Shown here: piece by piece, positions 42,460 through 53,800 of the stretch | Layout of the letters: every line of letters starts with the position of its first letter | How positions within the stretch are numbered: the first letter of the stretch is position 1 | From: Malaya genurostris | Lineage: Eukaryota > Arthropoda > Insecta > Diptera > Culicidae | Direction of reading: 5' to 3' | NCBI RefSeq assembly: GCF_030247185.1 | Contig: NC_080572.1 | Span: forward strand, 246,976,570 to 247,040,569 | DNA length: 64,000 nucleotides | The notes under the pieces: generated by a model | Told to the model about the DNA's origin: nothing | Database searches by the model: none | Seen by the model: the letters and a program-made list of their open reading frames with translations, nothing else | Made by a program: the position numbers and the translations under genes

Positions 42460-45400
42460 GACACCCACCGAGGTCACGGATACAATCACTGTTATACAGT
42501 GGAATTGTAGAAGTATCATCCCAAAAATAGATCCTTTCAAATTTCTAGTAAATAATCTGAAATGTGACGCATTTGCATTGTGCGAAACTTGGCTAACTTC
42601 TGAAATACCCTTAAACTTCCACGATTTTAACATTATTCGTCTGGATCGAGATGATTCCTATGGAGGAGTACTTTTGGGGATCAAAAAGTGCTATTCTTTC
42701 TATCGCATTAACCTCCCCTCGATACCAGGTATTGAAGTTGTCGCATGTCATGTTACAATCAAAGGCAAGGACCTTTGCATTGCTTCCATCTACATTCCTC
42801 CAAGAGCCTCGGTTGGGCATCGGCGGCTCAATGATATCATAGAGCTTCTTCCCGCACCGACGTTGGTTTTAGGAGACTTTAACTCACACGGTACGGGATG
42901 GGGCTGTCTTCACGACGATAACAGATCAACTATGATCCATGATATCTGCGACAACTTCAATATGACAATCTTGAATACGGGGGAAATGACACGAATTCCT
43001 GCACCACCAGCAAGACCAAGTGCGCTGGACTTATCCCTTTGCTCGACATCGCTACGGTTGGGTTGCACGTGGAAGGTAATCCCTGATCCCCACGGTAGCG
43101 ATCATCTGCCTATCGTAATTTCAATCGCCACCGGATTAAGACCATCGGAAACAATCAATGTTTCGTATGACCTCACACGAAACATTGATTGGAAATGCTA
43201 CGCAAATTTGATATCTGAGAATCTAGAAACAACACAAGAACTTCCTCCGGAGGAAGAGTACACATTTTTGGCTGGCTTGATTCTCGACACCGCGACTCAA
43301 GCTCAGACGAAACGTGTACCCGGCGCGAAAACTAACATCCGTCCCCCCAACCCGTGGTGGGACAAAGAGTGCTCAGAATTAAACGCGGAGAGAACTTCAT
43401 CATTTGTCGAGTTTAGGAAAAACGGAACACCTGATAATTTCAGAAACTACGCGGCATTAGACGCTAAAATGAAAAGCTTGATTAAAGCGAAGAAAAGCGG
43501 TTATTGGCGTCGATTCGTAGACGGATTATCGAGAGAAACATCAATGAGCACTCTTTGGAACACAGCCCGACGAATGCGCAACAAAAACACCACAAACGAA
43601 AGCGAGGAATATTCTAACCGCTGGATATTCGATTTCGCTAAAAAAGTATGTCCTGACTCTGTTCCGGAACAGACAATCATGCGCGTCGCTTCATCAAACA
43701 GAAACGAAACACCTTTTTCGATGGTCGAGTTCTCACTTGCGCTTTTATCGTGTAACAATAAATCTCCGGGGTTAGACAAAATCAAATTCAACTTGTTGAA
43801 AAATTTGCCTGACTCTGCCAAAAGGCGCTTATTGAATTTATTCAATAGGCTTCTTGAGGATAATATTGTCCCACATGACTGGAGACAAGTAAGAGTTATC
43901 GCCATTCAAAAACCAGGGAAACCAGCCTCCGATCACAATTCGTATCGGCCGATTGCTATGCTTTCCTGTATCCGGAAATTGTTCGAAAAAATGATTCTGT
44001 TTCGTCTAGACAATTGGGTCGAGACTAATGGCTTACTTTCAGATACACAATTCGGCTTCCGCAGGGGCAAAGGAACGAACGATTGTCTTGCGTTGCTCTC
44101 AACCGAAATTCAAATGGCATTTGCTCGTAAAGAACAAATGGCGTCAGTTTTCCTAGACATCAAGGGGGCTTTTGATTCAGTTTCCATAAACATCCTATCT
44201 GAGAAGTTGCATCAGCATGGTCTTTCACCAATTTTGAATAACTTTTTGTATAATCTGTTGTCCGAGAAATACATGTATTTCGCGCATGGTGAATTGTCGA
44301 CAATACGATTCAGCTATATGGGTCTTCCTCAGGGCTCATGCTTAAGCCCCCTTTTATACAACTTTTACGTGAACAACATTGATGAATGTATCAACACATC
44401 TTGCACGCTAAGACAACTTGCCGACGACAGCGTTGTGTCCATTATAGGACCCAAAGCTGCCGATCTCCAAGGACCATTGCAAGATACCCTCGACAACTTG
44501 TCGACATGGGCTCTTCAAATGGGTATCGAGTTCTCTACGGAGAAAACTGAGCTGGTTGTATTTTCAAGGAAGCGAGAACCAGCACAATTACAGCTTCAAC
44601 TAGGGGGTGAAACCATAGCTCAGGTCTTCACATTTAAATATCTCGGGGTCTGGTTCGACTCCAAAGGCACCTGGGGATGTCACATTAGGTATCTGAAACA
44701 AAAATGCCAACAGAGAATCAATTTTCTTCGTACAATAACCGGATCATGGTGGGGTGCCCACCCAGGAGACCTGATCAGGTTATACCAAACAACGATATTG
44801 TCCGTGATGGAATACGGATGCTTTTGCTTCCGATCCGCGGCGAACACTCATTTCATCAAGCTGGAAAGAATTCAGTATCGTTGTTTGCGTATTGCCTTAG
44901 GTTGCATGCAGTCGACTCATACGATGAGTCTCGAAGTGCTCGCGGGCGTCTTACCGTTGAAAACCCGATTCTGGGATCTCTCATATCGATTGCTAATCCG
45001 ATGCGACATCTTGAATCCGATGGTGATTGAAAACTTCGAAAGGCTTGTCGAGCTCAATTCTCAGACCCGTTTTATGTCCTTGTATTTTGATTACATGGCT
45101 CAGAATATTAATCCTTCTTCGTTTGTTTCCAATCGTGCTCATTTCTTGGATACTTCTGATTCTACTGTGTTTTTCGACACATCCATGAGAGAAGAAATTC
45201 GTGGAATCCCGGATCACGTGCGCCCTCAAGTGGCCCCAAATATTTTTTATAATAAATTTAGAACAGTCAACTGTGAAAAGGTGTTTTACACTGACGGTTC
45301 AAACATCAACAGGTCCACAGGCTTCGGCATCTTCAATCAAAACATCACCGCTTCTCACAAACTCAATGATCCGGCTTCAGTTTACGTCGCAGAATTAGCT

Positions 45401-46120
45401 GCTATTCAGTACACCCTTGAGATCATTGAAACCTTGCCCAAAGACCATTACTTCATTGTCACGGACAGTCTAAGCTCAATAGAAGCTCTCCGGGCAATGA
45501 AGCCAGGAAAGTATCCCCCATATTTCCTGGGGAAAATACGGGAACACTTGCGAACTTTATCTGAACGGTCTTATTTAATATCGTTAGTCTGGGTCCCTTC
45601 GCATTGTTCCATTCCAGGCAATGAAAAGGCAGACTCATTGGCTAAGGTGGGCGCATTAGAAGGTGATATTTATGAAAGACCAATCTGCTTCAATGAATTT
45701 TTCAGTATCTCTCGTCAGAAAACTCTCGAAAGTTGGCAAACTTCATGGAGCAATGGCGAACTGGGACGATGGCTACATTCCATTATCCCTAGGGTATCGA
45801 CGAAACCTTGGTTCAGGGGGATGAACGTGAGTCGCGATTTCATTCGTGTTATGTCGCGGCTCATGTCAAATCACTACACCTTCAACGCACATCTCCGGCG
45901 TGTTGGGCTTGCGGAGAGCGGTCTCTGCACCTGTGGCGACGGTTATCAGGACATCGAGCATGTCGTGTGGTCGTGCGTAGAGTATCGTGACGCCAGGTCG
46001 AAGCTACTGGAATCCCTTAGGGCGCCTGAGGTTCCGGTTCGGGATGTGTTGGCGAGTCGGGATAGTTTATATATGCTTCTCATATACCAGTACCTTAAAC
46101 ACATTGATATACAAGTGTAA
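42452..46120 (+). CDS. LINE ORF2: endonuclease, reverse transcriptase, RNase H
   Basis: 1222 residues. The APE-type endonuclease nicks target DNA: QWNCRS (~16), CETWL (~43), GDFNSH (~141) and SDH (216-218). Reverse transcriptase: RPI/QFGFRRGKGT, motif A LDIKGAFD (Asp569), motif B GLPQGSCLSPLLYN, and motif C LADD (Asp658-Asp659), where YADD or FADD is commoner. RNase H: TDGS Asp948, ELAA Glu981, TDS Asp1005, VPSHCSIPGNEKAD with His1051 and Asp1061, so the catalytic set is complete. A C-terminal CTCGDG...EHVVWSC zinc motif lies at ~1158-1175. The ATG at 42452 overlaps ORF1 by 8 nt in the +1 frame, favouring termination-reinitiation for low-level expression. No frameshift or nonsense codon was seen. 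Confidence 0.95.
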   Translation: MAKTPTEVTDTITVIQWNCRSIIPKIDPFKFLVNNLKCDAFALCETWLTSEIPLNFHDFNIIRLDRDDSYGGVLLGIKKCYSFYRINLPSIPGIEVVACHVTIKGKDLCIASIYIPPRASVGHRRLNDIIELLPAPTLVLGDFNSHGTGWGCLHDDNRSTMIHDICDNFNMTILNTGEMTRIPAPPARPSALDLSLCSTSLRLGCTWKVIPDPHGSDHLPIVISIATGLRPSETINVSYDLTRNIDWKCYANLISENLETTQELPPEEEYTFLAGLILDTATQAQTKRVPGAKTNIRPPNPWWDKECSELNAERTSSFVEFRKNGTPDNFRNYAALDAKMKSLIKAKKSGYWRRFVDGLSRETSMSTLWNTARRMRNKNTTNESEEYSNRWIFDFAKKVCPDSVPEQTIMRVASSNRNETPFSMVEFSLALLSCNNKSPGLDKIKFNLLKNLPDSAKRRLLNLFNRLLEDNIVPHDWRQVRVIAIQKPGKPASDHNSYRPIAMLSCIRKLFEKMILFRLDNWVETNGLLSDTQFGFRRGKGTNDCLALLSTEIQMAFARKEQMASVFLDIKGAFDSVSINILSEKLHQHGLSPILNNFLYNLLSEKYMYFAHGELSTIRFSYMGLPQGSCLSPLLYNFYVNNIDECINTSCTLRQLADDSVVSIIGPKAADLQGPLQDTLDNLSTWALQMGIEFSTEKTELVVFSRKREPAQLQLQLGGETIAQVFTFKYLGVWFDSKGTWGCHIRYLKQKCQQRINFLRTITGSWWGAHPGDLIRLYQTTILSVMEYGCFCFRSAANTHFIKLERIQYRCLRIALGCMQSTHTMSLEVLAGVLPLKTRFWDLSYRLLIRCDILNPMVIENFERLVELNSQTRFMSLYFDYMAQNINPSSFVSNRAHFLDTSDSTVFFDTSMREEIRGIPDHVRPQVAPNIFYNKFRTVNCEKVFYTDGSNINRSTGFGIFNQNITASHKLNDPASVYVAELAAIQYTLEIIETLPKDHYFIVTDSLSSIEALRAMKPGKYPPYFLGKIREHLRTLSERSYLISLVWVPSHCSIPGNEKADSLAKVGALEGDIYERPICFNEFFSISRQKTLESWQTSWSNGELGRWLHSIIPRVSTKPWFRGMNVSRDFIRVMSRLMSNHYTFNAHLRRVGLAESGLCTCGDGYQDIEHVVWSCVEYRDARSKLLESLRAPEVPVRDVLASRDSLYMLLIYQYLKHIDIQV

Positions 46121-46862
46121 TGTGTTATCCCTCGCTCAGAAAGTATAAACTCCACCTACAGGTTCGACACTAACATCCGCCCGATTCTCTCGATCCCCGT
46201 CCCTGTCCACCATCTTCATTGGAACTAACAAGATCTTTTTTTGTCACTAACTTTTTCGTTACCCCTTCCCTGTCTCTTCACCATCTCGATGGCAACTAAT
46301 TAGATCTTTATCGTTTTCAAACATTTTGTTCCCACATCCCCTTTTTACCCCGTTTCCACTATATTTACTTTTTTTTTCATTCTCTTCCGTAACATCACCA
46401 TCATCATCCACGGAAGGCCGCCCCAGTCGAAAACCGGCATGCGGGCCACCCGCCGGGCCTTCGTAGCCTGGGGGTGTTTCCCGCGGACCCACACGGACCG
46501 AAGGATGCGGCCAACATGGATCTTCGCCAACGGCATATGGAAGACCCTCATGCGATATTCAATTCACCGGCCACTACCGATAGCTTCTCGAGAATCCGCT
46601 ACCGCTACATTACATAATGATACTTTTCTAGTTTTAAGTTAGTCGTAATTAAGATTAGTAAATACCCTTGGCATCTTAGAGCTTAAGCAGTGTGCCTTAA
46701 AATTATACTACAATATTGAATAAAAAAAATGAATCAATTTTCAACGTGGAGCAAGGCGAATGAAGCAGTAATATGAAATAGTTACAGTGATTTTAGTGGC
46801 TAAATCGGGGTTTGAAGGCGACGTCCTTACAAATGAGACGAAATAGGGAGCCCTTACCCTAA

Positions 46863-47844
46863 TAAGTTTATCCATCATGAAAGAAAAACTGTTGTGTCTG
46901 CCACCGTTCGGGCTATAATCAATTTGTCTGGGTCACGCATATATGAGTGACTATTGGGAAAACGCATACACAGCTTGCATTTGTTTCTCTTTTAACTTTT
47001 ATTTTATCGTGTAGAGCGCTAATCGCTGTTTCCGTGGTACGTATTCGAATCGTACCCATGTTCCACACCAAGGCCCGTCTATGAAATAAAGTCCCATCAC
47101 TGCCAAAAAATATCGCAATTCTTCATTCATCGATTAGCTGGAGTGTATCTTTGAATTTGTTGCAATACAACAACGGAAAACATAAACAAACAAACTTGTT
47201 TTGCGCCGTAGCAACTAGCATAAAGCGTTGCCAGAAACGATCTCCTTCCACATTTTCAAACTATCGCAACGAAAGGGAGTAATTTGCTAGGCTTACTTGT
47301 TCAGGCTGTGAACCAAACATTGGCGGTTCGTTTGTATGGGACTTAGGGGTATTATTATTTGTATTTGATAGTACAACCTTTAGAATGGCACCGTGATCGT
47401 TGTGATATTATATCTTTTTCGCTGTACAGCGTTGTTCGTGCCATTCTAAAGATTGTAATATTACACAAAAAGATGCATACTTTCCTTTCAGAATCGTCTA
47501 AGTATTCAGTCAAGCTGAAGCAATCTACCCAATGAATAAAACGTAGCATGCTTGAATTTCGGTAGTAAATGCTACGTGTGGATCACGTTCCTGTCAAAAC
47601 ATGCTACAAACTGTAGTATTTACTACAAGTTTTCGGTAGGTAGCTCTAGAGGTTGATACTCGTGTGTTTGCTGATAAAGTGAAGTACATAAATTAAAAAA
47701 GTGGCATTTTTACAGATGTAAGTACGTTTCTTGCTTTGTGCATGCTTATGCCAGCTTTGCCGGCTCTGTGTCGATACGGTATGCAGTAAATGCTTAAGTT
47801 CGGAAGTAGCATTAACTACATGAACGCTGTGTAGCTTCGAACAA
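46863..47844. other. Intergenic, nothing recognised
   Basis: No coding region supported. A short imperfect palindrome (TAGTAAATGCTAC and its inverse) lies near 47560-47625. Confidence 0.4.
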
Positions 47845-48150
47845 CTGAGAAATTTTTTTTTTTTGCTATCATGCATACAGGCAACTTTGCTGGGAGTTTA
47901 TAATTGTTCAGTTGCACGAATGACACCTTATTGAAGCGTTTCATTTTCCATTAAGGGTGTATGTCATTGCTCAACTGTAACGTTTCATTACCCGTTCGTG
48001 GTGCGTGTCATTGCTGGATGTTGTTGCTAAGTTGGCAGCACGATAGATCATAAATGACAGTATAGAAAAAACAACAATCGATTAGTTGTACCAAATGTTA
48101 AGCAATCAAATCCAGAACAAAACAACTAACATTTTAGCATGCTTTCGCGT
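47845..48150 (-). repeat. MITE-like repeat family E, copy 2
   Basis: The inverse of 18888-19170 with scattered substitutions and small indels (for example 'gttcagttgcacgaatgaca', 'aacaacaatcgattagttgta'). See copy 1 for the blocks compared. Confidence 0.7.
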
Positions 48151-50828
48151 GTGGTGCTTTAGGGTAATGTCTAACAAAGAGCTCATCGGTACCTCATCAC
48201 AAGAACACAATTGCTGAATTGCATGTTTGTTGAACAAGCTGCTTTATTTGGCTCAGTACTATTACTTCTGGGTGATTTTTTTTTATGGAAGTATATTCTC
48301 GCTTGTTCACATATTTATCTTTTCTACTTTTCTACGGTTACTTTGTTGGACTTTGCCAAATGCCTAAAATAGTTCATAGCAAATTTTTTTTTTATCGAGA
48401 AAAACATAACAGAAACATATTTCATTGTATTCTCCCCAATAAACATGCTTTTGGCACTAATCTGCGTTATCGATTTAGGTCATCCGAATCGAACTAGGTT
48501 TGTTGATAGGATATCGCGTAAATAGTGACGGTGAAAAGAATCAAATGCTCACTACTAGAGCACATTAATTCGTTTGTGTTGTTATTATGATAAGGGAAAA
48601 ACAAGGATCCGTCTAGTTCTCGATGTCTCGAAAGTCTTCCGCTGAGTGTTTGCTGTATGACGTATCAATGAGTTCATATTGTTTTCGTAAAACATTTCCG
48701 TTTTCCACGCAATATATATCGGCAAACTTCAACGATTTATTTCCTTAAATTTTACTCATTCGACAGCTTTCCAACATCTTCATGTTCGTTCCTAGAATGC
48801 TATTAAGCAATGCATAATTATCACGCATGGCTCTCCGGGCAACCGACAGTGTGGAACCATTCCCGGACCTCGTTCGTTAGCACGAATAGGCTACATGGTT
48901 TTGCACTTTCATTAGAGCGTTCCCCGACCCCATCACCGACCCTCCAACTTCCAACCCGCAATCCACACAAAACTCAAAACTATTCGTCGGAAAAGGGGAA
49001 CACGATGAACGTTTCTCATGAGAAGCCTTCGGGCCAGAACTAATCACTCGTTCTGGTTTACCAAGCTAAATCTTTTCTTTTCAGTTGTTTTGGGTTCCTT
49101 CATTTGCCCAAAACAGTGGAACATTCCCTGAAACTACTAGTTCTTTTTTTTTTTTTGCTTTGCAGCACGCAATCGCATGCTGTGCTGAATTCGGGATCTG
49201 CCTTCACAAATGCACCGGAGAGTTGGCTGGTCCTTTCAACAGTTTTGACGTGGAGACGATGATGGATAAACACAATTTTCCAACCAAATGGCAAGCATGA
49301 GCTCGTTTCCTTCGTTGGTGTTTTTTTTTCTCCTAGTTTTGGGTAGATAAGGGTGATGGTTCACAAATGGGCCTCACGTTCATGTATCGTTTTAGAGCTT
49401 GAACGGTTGCATTGAAATTTTGAATCGGGAGGAAAGTTCTTCGAAGTAACCCCAAATAAAAAGAGCTGATTGGTTGGCAAGGTTTCTCTAACGATTCGCA
49501 TTCAATCGTGATGACGAGGAAAGAATATGGAGAACTACGCCGTTTACCGGTCTAATGAGTAAAACCGTACCAGCTGATATCCTAATGGGCAGTAACTGCT
49601 CGAAATGGTCATTAGCTGCAGGGGGATATTTATCGAAATTATCATTGTGGAAGCCTTCGTCGGCACTAACCCCATCATGCATTCAGATGAAGTTATCCAC
49701 GATTTTCTCAGTTTAACCAAGCAGGAAAAGTTCATTCCACAAAGTGCTCTGGGCTACACTTTCCAGAAACTGAAGCAACACACGACGTTCAAGTTTTCAA
49801 GCAATGATGAAGTACCCCAAACGGATTCTGCCGTGCAGTCCCAGTGTGATGGGGAAAATCCCATCAGTGACGTCCAGTTACCCAGTGCCCGGAGATTGAG
49901 CGTTTTGTACACTCTTTGAGAAACATTTATTTTTCATTATGTGAGGTAGATTGTCTTGTCTTGGGATGCCTATCGGCACTGGAAAAGATTGATGGAATTG
50001 GGTTACTCCGTGGGACCATGCCCTTCGTGTGCCCGACCGCTTCCATAGGTCTGAAAATGTATATTGTATGTGTGAGCATGTTTAAGCACTTTGCACAAGC
50101 ACACAAAGTGCTTTGTAAACCACCGGCGTCCGATCCGGCGTGATGGATGAATATGTAAATGACTGCCCGAGGACGGATCTCGCGCGGAAGAAAGAGCAAG
50201 TAGATGCCGTTGGTCAAGCTACTGTGCTTAATGGCATCTGTTCGTGGTAAACCATCACCGATGTATCCTAGACGCGTTGAACATTTATTGCGTTATTGCA
50301 CTAGAAGGAAAACCACAACAAAGGAACACAGTTTGTCGGGTGGTCCAGGGGAATACGGAAGGTAAGGTGTCTGTGGTTTTGTTTCATGTTGTTTTGAGCA
50401 ACAGTTAACTAATTTAGCGCTCGATTGCCGGGTATTCGTGGTTTATCTTCCCAGACAATTTCTCTTCGCTTCGCTTCACCGGTGGAAACGATCTTTGGAT
50501 TAATGTTCCTGGAAAGTATTCCGTTCCACATAAGCCGTTTATTGACAACATTGTGTCGTTTTTTTTTCCTAGAACTAGAATAACACACCACTTTACTGTA
50601 GGTACGTGATGTAATTTTATTTGCGTAAGCTTTGATTTTGCGATAAAATTAACAGTGTGTGTCGGAAGAAATTGTACACGAAACATCTTGGAGCAAAGAC
50701 TACGTAGTCTCATTTTCTTTTTATTCACAAAATCACCCAATCAAGCCAGAGTAATGTTTCATCAGCTTAGCTTTACCTGAGGCGAGACAGATTCGAATAA
50801 AAGTAAAAGTCTAGCATTGCGGAAGTGC
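48151..50828. other. Intergenic with one doubtful exon
   Basis: About 2.7 kb, partly GC-richer than average between 48800 and 50250, with several short ORFs on both strands. The only stretch with some coding appearance is described at 49626-49919. No known domain was recognised. Confidence 0.4.
49626..49919 (+). CDS. Possible terminal exon, function unknown
   Basis: After an AG acceptor-like 'cattagctgcag' at about 49609-49620, one frame stays open to a TGA at 49917-49919. It encodes about 98 mixed-composition residues (…SDEVIHDFLSLTKQEKFIPQ… SARRLSVLYTL). Amino-acid usage is unlike the low-complexity ORFs nearby. No domain, signal peptide or membrane segment is recognised and no upstream exon could be joined with confidence. 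It could be chance. Confidence 0.2.
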   Translation: MFIEIIIVEAFVGTNPIMHSDEVIHDFLSLTKQEKFIPQSALGYTFQKLKQHTTFKFSSNDEVPQTDSAVQSQCDGENPISDVQLPSARRLSVLYTL

Positions 50829-53800
50829 AAAGGCTAAAGCAGGATAAGCATGTGAAATCTGTCCCCAAAGGGAATTCATATTGTTAAACCACATTCGAAA
50901 GGTCATAGACTGAAAACAATTTTCTCAAAGTTTCAACCCTTTAACTGCCATATTGACGGAGCTAGGGTGGTTCTATTGATTTTTATCTTATTTGATTTTT
51001 GAAGAAACCGCTCCTCCGAAAAATTTGAAAAAATCAGGTATATTTAAGGCATACAATTTTTTTCAAAATTTTTGAATATGTATTTCTTCCATTAAAAAAT
51101 ACTTGAAAGTTTTGAAACATATTTTTGCCCTCTTCCAATTCTTGCACCACCCCGGATTTTTTAATGATAAATAAAGAATGTATGGACATGTTAAAGTGGT
51201 ATGTTTTCATATTTTTAAAAAATGTGGACGACGATATTAGATTTTTTCTAAAAAATAAACAACAGTCGACCATGCGTCCCCATCAAATTCTAAGAGAAGG
51301 AAACGCATGGTGCTTTGTTCTAGCAGTTTCTAGTAGCAGTCAACCTATATTTCCGCCGGTCTCACCTCTCTGGATAAAAACTGAGCATAAGGAAAGGTAG
51401 TAAATAATGGCGGCCACGTGTGAACAGTAACCAACAGTTCTATTGCCAATATCGCACTCACAGCAACGGCGCTAGATTCCCAAATATCCAGTCGAATTTT
51501 TAGTGTGCTCGATATAGCACTTGTATGTTTTGAAAAACGAGATACAACTTATTACGGACCCGAATAGTTTTTTATGCTCTGTGTGTCTTAACTAGGTCAT
51601 CTCGTGATAAAGCTTTAAATCCAAAATTGCTTGAAAGAAATTTTTTTTCAAAAGCTTCTATTCCAGAGCTACTATATTCCGATACTTGTTGCTCTCGTTT
51701 CAATCCAAGGATTGATGATATTACCCTATTAGAACTTCTCGTTCGCAATTTGAATAAAAATACGACTAAATCTTTCTCATTGACACCAGCATATCACGAA
51801 GCTCAATGATATTTGGCCATGTTAAACTAGTAAAAACCTGGAGGCGTTCCTCTGAGAGTGAATAATCACTTACTGAGTTGATTTTTACATGAGTCATCAT
51901 TATGTATTTTCAGATAATTTCTGGAAAGTACGGAGCTTTCTACACAATATACCCAAAAATTAAAGAAATCGATTCAGCGAATCAAGTTTTTTAATGGACA
52001 TGGTCGATAAATGCATGACTTGAAATTATGCAAAAGGTTATAACTCAAAAACAAAAAATAATGCATCGCTTTTTTATATCTGTTGTTGTTTCAAATTTTA
52101 GAATAAATATAAACATATATAGCGGTCTCAGTCTACAAACCATGAAAACCATCATAAGGATATTCGATTGACACAAAATTCCAACTTTATCTTTATCACA
52201 CATTTTTTCAGAAAACTATAGACATCCCTCGATAACATATATTTATGATAACTTTTGACACTGTTATGAAATTTTCCTTCTTTCTTTAATTATTCTTTCA
52301 TTACATCCATGAGCAACACGTAAAAATCTGACACCCGCTCTAGTTCTTGACTGCCGTAACCGAATTTCATATGTGTGATACTCGCGACGTTCATATATTA
52401 CTACCATTCATATATGAACCACATACCAGTAAGTTCTTACTTTGTAGCTTCCTAGGTTGTACCCGAAGTATTAAGGACTATTCACACATACCCGGTCCGG
52501 TTCAGTGCCGGCACGACACCGTGCATGGATACTGATATTTTTTCATTCGTTTTCTATGCGCGCATTTACACCTATCCGGCATGGTGCCGTTTCAGTGCAG
52601 CTCGCCATCAGTGTAGCGTCCGTCCACTATGGCATTTCACCACAGTGATAAACGCTAGAGTCAGATTTCTGCCACACCGAGGATGAAAAAAACGAAGCAC
52701 CGCACAAAGAGGAAAGCGCACTTCTTCTCAGTGTCGAATAGACAGCATTTGAGTGTGTGCTTGTGGTTAAAGCAGCTGGCGCGAGTGAAACACATTCTCT
52801 TCGCATGAATCGCTCACACGCGCTCTCGTCTAAATACACCCAAGTGACCACTGGCGCGTGATGGGGAGCGAACACTTCTGTGAACTTCAATTAATAGAGA
52901 GTAGATCTGGCCTTGCTATGAAAAATTTGCAAGGAAAACCGAAAATTTTACGATAAATTGTTTTATTTTGCTGATTTTGCGTGTCCACGCTTCATCTACG
53001 AAAACCATACAGCAGAGTGCTCACCGGCGTGTGCACCTCTGTGAAAGTATCTGCATCCACCTCAGAGAATTTATTAGCTAATGCTCTAGCACTTTGGTGC
53101 GATTCAGTGGAAGAGGTAAAAGGAAATAAACAAACGCACTCATGATGCGTGTACACTTTACACAACAGTGGTGTATAAATGTGAAAGAAAAGAGCTCTCG
53201 TTGAAGTTGTCAGTGCGAGGGGAGAAATTTTGCTTGCTCTTCGTCACACAGAGGAGATAGACATCTCTGCCGTCCAGCAAACTCAAATTCGTCGTCAACG
53301 ATATTTTTTTTATTTTCACTGAAATCGGTATGTTATTGCATTGGCTGTGCCGGAACGGAAACAGTACGGAATTCGGAACGGAAGGGTTCCGAAAAAAAAG
53401 AACACTGACGGTGCACTGAAGGCACTTTCACTGAACCGTCACGGAACTGAAATGTGTGAATAGTCCTTTATCGTGTACTGCTAGAACTAAGCACCATGCG
53501 TTTCCTTCTCTTAGAATTTGATGGGGACGCATGATCGACTGTTGTTTATTTTTTAGAAAAAATCTAATATTTTGGTCGTCCATCACTAAAAAAATCCGGG
53601 GTGGTGCAAGAATTGGAAGAGGGCAAAAATATGTTTAAAAACTTTCAAGTATTTTTAATGGAAGAAATACATATTCAAAAATTTAAAAAAAAATTGTAAA
53701 CCTTCCCCATAATGCCTTAAATATACCTATTTTTCAAATTTTTCGGAGGAGCGGTTTCTTCAAAAATCAAATAGAATAAAAATCATTAGAACCACCCTAG

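Larger units (their letters stand above)
40605..46728 (+). mobile_element. Complete I-like non-LTR retrotransposon (6.1 kb)
   Basis: Order: 5' UTR with internal promoter (40605-41112), ORF1 (41113-42459), ORF2 (42452-46120), 3' UTR (46121-46728) ending TGAATAAAAAAA. An exact 15-bp target duplication, ATGAATCAATTTTCA, lies at 40591-40605 and 46729-46743 (the last A may belong to the element). A zinc-knuckle ORF1, plus an ORF2 with APE endonuclease, RT, RNase H and a terminal CCHC-like motif, is the architecture of the I superfamily (I, Outcast, Loner and relatives). The exact clade needs a tree. Both ORFs are fully open, so it looks young and possibly autonomous. Confidence 0.93.
39316..46862. 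mobile_element. TIR element split by the I-like LINE
   Basis: The 27 bp at 39316-39342 (TTAGGGCAACGGCTCCCTAT...) match the inverse of 46836-46862 (TTAGGGTAAGGGCTCCCTAT...) at 24 of 27 positions. A second 'ctcctatttccatctcatcc' motif lies just inside the left end, and a related inverted motif at about 40517-40535. Removing the LINE and one target duplication leaves a ~1.4-kb element without a transposase ORF. No flanking duplication could be fixed, so the pairing of these ends is probable, not proven. Confidence 0.55.

Noticed and set aside
41238..45229. Minus-strand and out-of-frame ORFs within the LINE
   Set aside because: They are antisense or frame-shifted shadows of ORF1 and ORF2.
47015..47075. 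tRNA-like sequence with 'attcgaatcgtaccc'
   Set aside because: No A box at a suitable distance and no cloverleaf can be formed.
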